Below, in pieces: positions 1-6,691 of a stretch of 38,614 nucleotides of DNA. Source of the DNA: an uncultured Bacteroidales bacterium (GTDB taxonomy: Bacteria; Bacteroidota; Bacteroidia; Bacteroidales; UBA932); assembly GCA_946415475.1 (NCBI GenBank), contig CAMKSQ010000015.1:1-38614 (forward strand), read 5' to 3'. The translations under genes were made by a program, and so were the position numbers. Each line of letters begins with the position of its first letter. The stretch's first letter is position 1. Under the pieces are notes generated by a model. The model was not told where the DNA came from and did not search any database. It worked only from the letters and a program-made list of their open reading frames with translations.

Positions 1-189
1 CCCGCCATCATCGCCAATTACGCGTACGACCTGGCCAAGGAGTTCAACCAGTACTACCACGACACGCCCATCCTCAAGGAAACGGACGAGGCCGTGCTCA
101 AGTTCCGCCTGGCCCTCATCGACACCCTGGCCCGCACCCTGCGCCACGCCATGGCCCTGTTGGGCATCTCCCTCCCGGACAGAATGTAG
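1..189 (+). CDS. argS: Arginyl-tRNA synthetase, C-terminal end (partial)
   Basis: The window opens inside this gene; only the last 62 codons are present, ending with TAG at 187-189. The peptide begins PAIIANYAYDLAKEFNQYYH and ends LLGISLPDRM. This is the characteristic end of the DALR anticodon-binding domain of arginyl-tRNA synthetase, where an N-Y-x-Y-x-L-A-K-x-F-N-x-Y-Y/F-H helix is followed by a closing L-L-G-I-x-x-P-x-R-M. The full enzyme charges tRNA-Arg with arginine in the cytoplasm. The start, HIGH motif and catalytic core lie outside the window. Palindromic repeats begin five bases after the stop, and no clear intrinsic terminator is seen. Family assignment is confident despite the short fragment because the C-terminal signature is distinctive. 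Confidence 0.85.
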   Translation, partial: PAIIANYAYDLAKEFNQYYHDTPILKETDEAVLKFRLALIDTLARTLRHAMALLGISLPDRM

Positions 190-193
190 CTTT

Positions 194-256
194 TGTCATA
201 CCGAGGGCGCAGCCTTTTTCCTGTCATACCGAGGCCCGAAGGGCCGAGTGTATCTC
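194..256. repeat. Two tandem palindromic repeats, TGTCATACCGAG family
   Basis: Two units begin with TGTCATACCGAG, at 194 and 222. The first is short (it stops after about 20 bases). The second is complete: a centre GCCC-gaa-GGGC forms a small hairpin and the unit closes with GAGTGTATCTC at 246-256. The same element occurs at 38212-38240 and, inverted, at 38525-38557 around a GIY-YIG mini-gene. The ends are constant while the hairpin centre varies with compensating changes, as in REP-like extragenic repeats. It follows argS directly, so it would be transcribed in the argS 3' UTR. Confidence 0.8.
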
Positions 257-264
257 CTGGCGCT

Positions 265-417
265 AAAGGTTGGTCACACTTATGCAAAAGGTTGGTTTTT
301 AAGTAACCAACCTTTTACGCATATATAGGCTCAGAGTACTCTCTAGTGACGATGCCCTGTCAATGGTTGGCAGCATAAAAACCAACCTTTGACAAACGTG
401 ACGCCAACCTTTTGCAT
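265..417. repeat. Cluster of GGTTGG-core inverted repeats
   Basis: Within about 150 bp there are six copies of a GGTTGG core in both orientations. Direct copies start near 268, 290 and 365; inverted copies (CCAACC) lie near 307, 383 and 404. AAAAGGTTGGTT (286-297) and its complement (305-316) form a perfect 12-bp stem with a 7-nt loop. A 14-mer, ATGCAAAAGGTTGG at 282-295, is repeated in inverse at 404-417. The cluster fills the gap between the convergent 3' ends of argS and the amidase gene. No open reading frame of note lies here. It could be a bidirectional termination region or a small non-coding repeat element. Confidence 0.7.
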
Positions 418-453
418 GGCTGGCAAGAGTTGCTTCTTTCGGGCTATCTACCC

Positions 454-3381
454 TTATTGGAACAAAGTTAGCACGCGTTTGATAATGTCTCCCATCTGGG
501 GGCTGACTTCCAGGGGGAAGCCGAAGGCGGCTACGCGGTAGCGGCCGTTGTCCATGAAGGTGGCGGCGGGGATGTCCGTGCCTTTGTAGCGCAGGAGTGT
601 TTGGGTTTTGGCCGATGCCGGGGCAATGCCGTCGGGATTCTCCACACGGTACAGCAGGGGAGACCAGTCGCGGTTGTAGGTGGCGGCGGGGAAGTCGCTG
701 CCCGGGGCCGGGATGGCCTGACCGCTGTAGTCGCCGTAATTGGTCACCCATTGGTAGCCCAGGACGGTTTTCACAAACGAGCGGGTGGCATCCGGTGCCT
801 TGGCAACGCCCTGATAAACGGGATCCCAGGCGTCGGAGGCGATATAGGCGCCGGAAATGAGTACGTGGCCACCACCGTTAGTATAGGTTTTCAGGGCTTC
901 CTGCAAGGCTTCCGGGAACACGGTGTAGCGGTCCGGCAGGGCGCCGCTGCCCATGCGGGTGGTGAGCTGCTTGCCGCAGATAAGATCCACGGCAAAGGCA
1001 TTGAGCCCTTCTCCCGTAAATGCTTCCGCGCTGCTGGAGTCGAAGCTATATCCCGAAGCCAGGATGGCGCGGCCGTGCTGCGCCACGAAGTCAAAACTGT
1101 TACCGGCCACCAGCGTGCCGCCATGGTCCGTGAAGGAACCACCGAAGCCCGGGTTGTCATCGTCCGTCCATTCGCGGCTGCGGTCAAACTGGTTCACCTC
1201 TCCGGCAAAGAGGATGTCCTGGCCCCACGGCACACCGGCATCCAGCCGCGTGTTAAAGCCGGCATAGGCGGGCGAATCAAAGCTGGCGGGCGCAGAAACG
1301 CGGGTGAAATTATTGACGATATGGACCTTACGGGTTTCCACGGGCGTCTTTCCTACGGCCAGGATCTCCGAAGGGAAACTCTCTCCGCCCTCGTTGCAGG
1401 CCGTGATCTTGTAACTGTAAATATGCCCGGGCTGGAGCGACAGGTTGCAGATGGTATCCTTGATCTGGAGCCCCTGGTCGAAGGCACCATCGTCCCGGCG
1501 GGTATAAACTTTATAATACTTGGGCGTGGCTGTGGGCTCTTGCGTATCCGATGTCGGGCTCCAGGTGAGTACCGTGCGGCCTTTTTCCAGGCGGGCACTG
1601 AAGTTGTGCACCGGCAGGGGCTGCACGGCGTACTGGCAGTTATAGCGGGCGCTCAGGTACTTGAGGATGCCCTTGTATATGCTGCGGGCGGCCGTAAAGC
1701 GGAAGGACGGGTCCAGGCCGTAGCGCATATCGGCAAAATTCTGGTGCGAAAGCAGCTCCAGGATCATGGACGGGACATGCGGGACGCGGCACTCGCTGTA
1801 GGAACGGTCGCGGATGTCCCGGCGCATCCAGTTGGGCTCATAACCGGCGCGGATATCGTCCACAACCTGACTCTGCACCCAGTCGGCCAGCAGACGGCTG
1901 CTCATGCGGCTTTCACCGCTGGGAAAATCGTCACTGTTCTCGTTGCGGAGCGTATAAATGGTAAGCGTGCCTACGATGGAGTCGTTGGGGGTGACGCCGG
2001 CGTCCGAATGGCAGGCCAGCGCCAGGTCCAGCGGGACGCGCCGTCCGGGGGCCTCCGGATTCACGCGGGAACCGCCGGCCATCTCGTTCACCCACACGCC
2101 GCGGGCCGACAGGTCTTTCCTATAATCGCCTTCCCATCGTTCCAACAGGTCCATGTCCAGACCGGCGTACTGGAAGTTGTACAAGGCGCCTTCTACATAG
2201 GCGGGAAGCCCGGAGAGCGTTCCTTCGCGCTCCACCTTGCCCATACCGCCGCCAAAACGCACGGCATCCGCACATACCACACCGCCGGCGCTGCTCTGGC
2301 TGGTGAGGCTGACATAGCCTTCGGTACCTTTGTCGAAGAGGTAGGTCCCCAGATACACCCAGGTACCGCCGCTCATCTGCTGGTTCACATGCAGGAGGGA
2401 CTCTCCGCCCAGGTGGTGCACGGTGTAACGGGCGTCATCCGTGCTGCGGGCCAGGGTGGTGTAGCTGACATATACGGCGTAATTGCCTTTCTCGGGAATG
2501 TCCGGCCGCCAGAGGGCCTGCGACTCGCTCTCTCCCGGTTTGGTGGTGGCGATCATGCGGGCGGTACCCATCCTGAAGGGGTTGTCCACGCCGGAATAGC
2601 GCTCTTTGGCATCGGCAAAACCGGGGCCGACCGTCTCCCAATCGCCTTTTTCCTCGTATGAACCTTCCCGGCGCACCTTCGGGTCCCGGCGGGGCGTGAA
2701 GGCGGGATCGTTGTCACAGACCACTTCCCAGGTCTGGGTGTCCCGTTCGCGCGGGGTGAGCACTACGGCGCCGGCCTGTTCCAGCATGGGAATCAGGAAC
2801 GGCAGCACGATACTTTGCGTGTAGAGGTCTTCTACTGTGGTGTGGGTGGCGCTCCGCTGCCATTCCCAGCGCTGCGTGGTTTCTTCCCAATAGCGTCCAT
2901 GGCTTTGCCAGAGGGCGATGTGGCGTCCGCTCAGGCCCATCGGCCAGTCTTCAGAACCCTTCACCAGCGGTGTGGTCTCTGCACGCGGGTCCTTTACGCG
3001 GAAACCGGTGCTCACGGGCTGTCCGTCATTGGTGATGGCGGGAATGGGCAGTTCCGCAATATTCTGTTTCTTGGCGTAAACGTTGCCTACGTGGAGGGAT
3101 CCCAGACCTTTGCTGCCCAGTTCGCGCAGCTGCTCCCGGAACCAGGTGATGTCACCGGGGCGCCAGGGGTAGTTGGCCAGGTTCTGCGTGTAGTAAAAGT
3201 CCACCGCCTTGCCACGCTTCGTCACCTTTTCCAGGCGGAACTTGTTGTCCACGCCCATCTGCCGCTGCAGGCGAACTTGCAGGGAATCCGTCACGCCGCG
3301 GAAATCCCGCACCTGGGGCGCATTCTGCGCGCTGGCGATGAGACTCAGGCAAAGGAGAAAAGGGACTATATAGTGTTTCAT
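454..3381 (-). CDS. Exported N-acetylmuramoyl-L-alanine amidase-like protein with inserted golvesin-type domain and FnIII domain
   Basis: A 975-residue exported protein. The start chosen is the ATG at 3379-3381, which begins a signal peptide (MKHYIVPFLLCLSLIASAQ) and overlaps the VanZ-like stop as ATGA; a longer in-frame extension upstream has no signal peptide. Residues about 152-215 (ALWQSHGRYWEE, VEDLYTQ, VVLTPRERDT) resemble the first half of an amidase_3 fold. Residues about 450-580 (ALACHSDAG, SMILELLSHQN) resemble its second half. Candidate zinc ligands are H161, E184 and H458, with E542 as candidate catalytic base. A golvesin-type beta domain (about 250-378) interrupts the fold. A fibronectin III domain (about 588-690) and an unassigned C-terminal region of about 280 residues follow. 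Relatives are often loosely named 'xanthan lyase', which the sequence does not support. It likely cleaves peptidoglycan stem peptides in the periplasm or outside the cell. It is the last gene of the ABC / VanZ operon. Confidence 0.75.
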   Translation of the reverse strand: MKHYIVPFLLCLSLIASAQNAPQVRDFRGVTDSLQVRLQRQMGVDNKFRLEKVTKRGKAVDFYYTQNLANYPWRPGDITWFREQLRELGSKGLGSLHVGNVYAKKQNIAELPIPAITNDGQPVSTGFRVKDPRAETTPLVKGSEDWPMGLSGRHIALWQSHGRYWEETTQRWEWQRSATHTTVEDLYTQSIVLPFLIPMLEQAGAVVLTPRERDTQTWEVVCDNDPAFTPRRDPKVRREGSYEEKGDWETVGPGFADAKERYSGVDNPFRMGTARMIATTKPGESESQALWRPDIPEKGNYAVYVSYTTLARSTDDARYTVHHLGGESLLHVNQQMSGGTWVYLGTYLFDKGTEGYVSLTSQSSAGGVVCADAVRFGGGMGKVEREGTLSGLPAYVEGALYNFQYAGLDMDLLERWEGDYRKDLSARGVWVNEMAGGSRVNPEAPGRRVPLDLALACHSDAGVTPNDSIVGTLTIYTLRNENSDDFPSGESRMSSRLLADWVQSQVVDDIRAGYEPNWMRRDIRDRSYSECRVPHVPSMILELLSHQNFADMRYGLDPSFRFTAARSIYKGILKYLSARYNCQYAVQPLPVHNFSARLEKGRTVLTWSPTSDTQEPTATPKYYKVYTRRDDGAFDQGLQIKDTICNLSLQPGHIYSYKITACNEGGESFPSEILAVGKTPVETRKVHIVNNFTRVSAPASFDSPAYAGFNTRLDAGVPWGQDILFAGEVNQFDRSREWTDDDNPGFGGSFTDHGGTLVAGNSFDFVAQHGRAILASGYSFDSSSAEAFTGEGLNAFAVDLICGKQLTTRMGSGALPDRYTVFPEALQEALKTYTNGGGHVLISGAYIASDAWDPVYQGVAKAPDATRSFVKTVLGYQWVTNYGDYSGQAIPAPGSDFPAATYNRDWSPLLYRVENPDGIAPASAKTQTLLRYKGTDIPAATFMDNGRYRVAAFGFPLEVSPQMGDIIKRVLTLFQ

Positions 3382-3785
3382 ACGCGTTTTTTCTGTTTCC
3401 GGATGTCCAGGAAAATGACCAGGAGGGTGCTCAGCACCAGGGCTAAGCCGTCTGCGAGCAGATCCATCGGATCCCCGCTGCGATAGTCCGTGAGGTGTGC
3501 CTGTCCCCACTCCGTACCTGCGGCCAGCAGGATGCCCACCAGCAGGGTGATACCGGAGAACAGCAGGGTGCTGCGGACGCTCTCCGTGTAGCGGTCAAAG
3601 GCCAGAAAAGCCAGGATGGGGAAGGGAAAGAACATGCAGAAATGCACCACTTTGTCGTTAGGGATGCCGAACAGCGACCATTCTATGGAAGGCGTCTGCT
3701 CAAAGTGTCCGAAACACAGGAACAGCACACCCGCTACATAGAGAAAGAATATTACCTGGAAAGCAATCTTTTGCGAGCGCGTCAT
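3378..3785 (-). CDS. VanZ-like membrane protein
   Basis: A 135-residue protein with four predicted membrane segments: VIFFLYVAGVLFLCFG, VVHFCMFFPFPILAFLAF, LLFSGITLLVGILLAAG and ADGLALVLSTLLVIFL. The pattern D-K-V-V-H-F-x-M-F-F after the first helix and the T-E-x-x-Q-x...R-x-x-D-x-x-D motif before the last helix (TEWGQAHLTDYRSGDPMDLLAD) are typical of VanZ-family proteins. VanZ itself gives low-level teicoplanin resistance; most relatives have no known function, and resistance should not be inferred here. Its ATG overlaps the stop of the upstream ABC transporter as ATGA, and its own stop overlaps the start of the amidase gene in the same way, so the three genes are probably translationally coupled. 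Confidence 0.8.
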   Translation of the reverse strand: MTRSQKIAFQVIFFLYVAGVLFLCFGHFEQTPSIEWSLFGIPNDKVVHFCMFFPFPILAFLAFDRYTESVRSTLLFSGITLLVGILLAAGTEWGQAHLTDYRSGDPMDLLADGLALVLSTLLVIFLDIRKQKKRV

Positions 3786-5632
3786 AGGGCCTGCATGTCG
3801 TTAAGTTTCTTGTAATAACCGCCCAGGGCAATCAGTTCCTCATGCTTGCCCCGTTCCACGATGCGGCCCTCGTGCATCACCACAATCTCGTCTGCGTGGC
3901 GGATGGTGGAAAGCCGGTGGGCGATGGCGATGGTGGTACGGGTGGTCATCAGGCGGTCCAGGGCGTCCTGCACCAGGCGTTCGCTCTCCGTATCCAGGGA
4001 AGCGGTGGCCTCGTCCAGAATGAGGATGGGCGGGTTTTTCAGGATGGCGCGGGCGATGGAAAGACGCTGGCGCTGGCCGCCGGAGAGCTTGCTTCCGCGA
4101 TCGCCGATATTGCACTGATAGCCGCCTTCCTTCTCCATGATAAACTCATGGGCGTTGGCGATTTTGGCCGCAGCGATGACCTGCTCCTGCGTGGCGCCTT
4201 CCACACCAAAGGCAATGTTGTTGTAGATGGTGTCGTTAAAGAGGATGGGCTCCTGGTTCACGTTGCCCATGAGGGCGCGGAGGTCCTTGACGGCCAGGTC
4301 CCGGATATCTTTCCCGTCGATGGTGATGCGGCCGCCGGTCACGTCCCAGAAACGGGGGATGAGGTCCACCAGCGTGGATTTCCCGGCACCGGATTCGCCC
4401 ACGATGGCAATCATCTTCCCGCGCGGAATCTCCAGGCTCACATGGTCCAGGATCTGGCGCGTTCCGTCGTAGTTGAAGGAAACGTCCTCCAGACGGATGC
4501 TGTCCTGGAAAGCCTTGATCTCCAGCGGCTTGGCCGGATCCTGGATGGGATTCTCCGCCTCCAGGATTTTGTTGATGCGCTCCATGGAAGCCAGGCCCTT
4601 ACGTACGCTGTAGGTGGCGCGGGACAGTTCCTTGATGGGCTCGATCACCGAGTACAGGATAATCAGGAAGTAAATGAAAGTGGACGCGTCGATGAATTTG
4701 CCGCTGCCGATGAGGCTTTTCCCGCCGATAATCATGATGCCCCCCACGCAGAGCACGATCATGATCATGACCGTGCCCAGGAATTCGCTCACGGGATGGG
4801 CCGTTGCCTGGCGGATGCTGACACGGGCCACCTTGCGGCGCATGCGGTCCGTGATGTCCTGGAAGCGACGGCGCATGGTCTTTTCCGCATTAAAGGCCTT
4901 GATGACCCGCAGGCCGCCGAGGGTTTCATCGACCTGGCTCATGGTGTCGCTCCACAGGGCCTGCGCCTCCAGCGAAGAACGCCGGAGCTGTTTGCCGATA
5001 ACGCCCATAATCCACACGAAGACCGGCGCAAAGACAATGGTGAAGATCATCATTTCCGGGCTCAGCCATGCGAGGAAGCCAAAATAGATGATGATGAGGA
5101 TGGGGTCCTTGATGAGCATGGACAGGGATGCGACGATGGAATTCTCTACCTCCGACACGTCTCCGGTGATACGGGCGATGATGTCCCCCTTGCGCTCCTC
5201 CGTGAAAAAGCCGATGGGCAGGCTCAGGATTTTATTGTAGATGCGGAAACGGATTTCCTTGACGATACCCGTGGAAATGGGAATCATGACGGCGTTGGAG
5301 CCGAAGTAGCAGCTGGTTTTGAGGGCGGTGAACAGAATCATGATGCCCGCCAGCATGAACAGCGCATTGGCGGCTCCGTGCGTGGCGGCAAAGGCCGATA
5401 CGTAATAGTACAGGTTGTTGACCGCCTTTTCCTTGAAGTCCATCGGCGTATCCCAGGGAATGAACTGATACACAGCCTCATTCACCTTGAACAGGATATC
5501 CAGGAGGGGGACGACGACGGCGAAGGAGAAGATGTTGAAAACGGCGCTGAACATGTTCAGCAGCACCGACCCAACCAAATGACCTTTATAGGGAGAGGCG
5601 TACTGCCTCATCATTTTCAGGAAATCTCGCAT
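3782..5632 (-). CDS. MsbA-like ABC exporter, fused permease-ATPase
   Basis: A 616-residue half-transporter. The N-terminal part (about 1-345) has six membrane segments with the usual exporter layout. The nucleotide-binding domain follows, with Walker A GESGAGKST (412-420), signature LSGGQ (516-520), Walker B ILILDE (536-541) and the H-loop histidine in AIAHRLST. Relatives export lipids, lipid A precursors or drugs, working as homodimers in the inner membrane; the substrate here is unknown. The start at 5632 was preferred over an ATG at 5662 because a promoter motif at 5652-5659 lies between them, so the upstream ATG would not be transcribed from it. It is the first gene of an operon with the VanZ-like and amidase genes, suggesting an envelope role. 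Confidence 0.88.
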   Translation of the reverse strand: MRDFLKMMRQYASPYKGHLVGSVLLNMFSAVFNIFSFAVVVPLLDILFKVNEAVYQFIPWDTPMDFKEKAVNNLYYYVSAFAATHGAANALFMLAGIMILFTALKTSCYFGSNAVMIPISTGIVKEIRFRIYNKILSLPIGFFTEERKGDIIARITGDVSEVENSIVASLSMLIKDPILIIIYFGFLAWLSPEMMIFTIVFAPVFVWIMGVIGKQLRRSSLEAQALWSDTMSQVDETLGGLRVIKAFNAEKTMRRRFQDITDRMRRKVARVSIRQATAHPVSEFLGTVMIMIVLCVGGIMIIGGKSLIGSGKFIDASTFIYFLIILYSVIEPIKELSRATYSVRKGLASMERINKILEAENPIQDPAKPLEIKAFQDSIRLEDVSFNYDGTRQILDHVSLEIPRGKMIAIVGESGAGKSTLVDLIPRFWDVTGGRITIDGKDIRDLAVKDLRALMGNVNQEPILFNDTIYNNIAFGVEGATQEQVIAAAKIANAHEFIMEKEGGYQCNIGDRGSKLSGGQRQRLSIARAILKNPPILILDEATASLDTESERLVQDALDRLMTTRTTIAIAHRLSTIRHADEIVVMHEGRIVERGKHEELIALGGYYKKLNDMQAL

Positions 5633-5651
5633 ACTTTCTAACCTAACCCTA

Positions 5652-5659
5652 CAAAGATA
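5652..5659 (-). promoter_or_regulatory. Bacteroidota -7 promoter element for the ABC exporter operon
   Basis: The minus strand reads TATCTTTG here, matching the Bacteroidota consensus TAnnTTTG. Transcription would begin near 5645, giving a leader of about 13 nt before the ATG at 5632. No convincing upstream TTTG was found. The site also rules out the upstream ATG at 5662. Confidence 0.65.
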
Positions 5660-5670
5660 CAAAATTCCGG

Positions 5671-6660
5671 CTATAAAACCTTATCTAACCAATAGAAAAT
5701 AAGCTGAATTCGTTTGCGCATAACGGGATAATCCAGCGTTTCCGGCGTATCCGTGGCTTTGTTGTTATTGAGGGTGATGCCGGAGGTGAACATGACGGCG
5801 GGAATCTCGTTCTCCAGGAACACGCGCTGGTCGCAGATGCGGCTGTAGAAAAGGCGGGTAAAATCTGCGCTGCCGTAATAGCTGTAGCCGATTTCCAGGC
5901 CGATATGCTGGTCCCGGTTGGCATTCTCCAGCGTGGAGCGCCAGCCGGTGGCGTTGTCCGACAGCATCATGATATAGTTGGGGTTGTCCTTGGTGAGGGG
6001 CGCAAGGGTGGCACCCAGCTGGTCCAGGTTGACCACCAGCGTAATCTGGTCCTTGCTGACAGGCGTTCCGCTTACCGGATCCAACAGTTTTCCCTGGTCG
6101 ATGAGGCGCCACAGTTCCCGGGAACCGGCCAGATCCTTTTCCTTGCCGTCCAGCGCGGCGAAGATGATGCCGCGGGAATACGTGCGCTTGCGGGTTTTCA
6201 TGTGCTGGAACATGCGGGCGACTTCCAGCAGGGCCGCTACGCCTGAGGCGTTGCTGTCCGCGCCGGGATAAAAAGTGCCGCCCAGGGTGCCCAGGTTGTC
6301 ATAATGGGCCATCACCAGCATGTAACGGGAGGGCGAGGCGCTGCCCGGGATAAAGCCCAGCACATTGCGGCCGAAGGAGCCGGCCAGCTGGAATCCGTGC
6401 ATCCAGGCCCCGCTGAACGGTTGCAGGTTCAAGTCCCGGAACTGGCCTTCCAGCCAAGCGGCGGTTTTGCGTCCGCCATCCGTTCCGCTGGCGCGTCCGC
6501 CCAATGAAGGGTCAGAAAGGTATTCGACGGTTTTGCGGATGTTTTCCGTCTTAAGGACAGCTTCCGCATTCTTGGGAGAGATGGTGTATCGGACCTGGGC
6601 GGCTGAAGGAACATAGGCCCCCAGCAGCAATATCATAAAAATTTTTGCTAACTTTGTCAT
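5671..6660 (-). CDS. Exported M28-family peptidase-like protein, probably catalytically altered
   Basis: A 329-residue protein with a signal peptide (MTKLAKIFMILLLGAYVPSAAQ). The fold is M28 (aminopeptidase / glutaminyl cyclase type). The conserved H119-x-D121 (MAHYDN) and D135 (GADSNASG) are present, as is D213 (NLDQLG). The usual E-E pair before the G-S turn reads K173-E174 (DGKEKDLAGS): the zinc-ligand glutamate is kept but the general-base glutamate is lysine. The last histidine ligand, normally just before D-T-x-E-N/T-[IL]-D, is missing; residues 297-301 read L-N-N-N-K. The protein may therefore be a non-catalytic binding protein, or use a different mechanism. It is transcribed away from the TPR gene with only 31 bp between the two starts. 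The frame is intact, so this is not a decaying pseudogene. Confidence 0.75.
   Translation of the reverse strand: MTKLAKIFMILLLGAYVPSAAQVRYTISPKNAEAVLKTENIRKTVEYLSDPSLGGRASGTDGGRKTAAWLEGQFRDLNLQPFSGAWMHGFQLAGSFGRNVLGFIPGSASPSRYMLVMAHYDNLGTLGGTFYPGADSNASGVAALLEVARMFQHMKTRKRTYSRGIIFAALDGKEKDLAGSRELWRLIDQGKLLDPVSGTPVSKDQITLVVNLDQLGATLAPLTKDNPNYIMMLSDNATGWRSTLENANRDQHIGLEIGYSYYGSADFTRLFYSRICDQRVFLENEIPAVMFTSGITLNNNKATDTPETLDYPVMRKRIQLIFYWLDKVL
6649..6656 (+). promoter_or_regulatory. Predicted -7 element for the TPR gene
   Basis: TAACTTTG matches TAnnTTTG exactly. It lies inside the first codons of the divergent M28-like gene, so the two 5' regions overlap. The predicted start near 6663 leaves a leader of about 30 nt to the ATG at 6692. 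No TTTG is evident upstream at the expected distance. Confidence 0.5.
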
Positions 6661-6691
6661 TTAGCGCGAAATTAGCTATTTCGTAGCGGAA

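Noticed and set aside
601..2661. Long plus-strand open frame of 686 codons opposite the amidase gene
   Set aside because: It is the antisense shadow of a GC-rich gene that has a signal peptide, recognisable domains and an operon context; the plus frame has no recognisable domain.
3382..3510. Upstream extension of the amidase gene
   Set aside because: It would bury the signal peptide and overlaps the VanZ-like gene by 130 bases.
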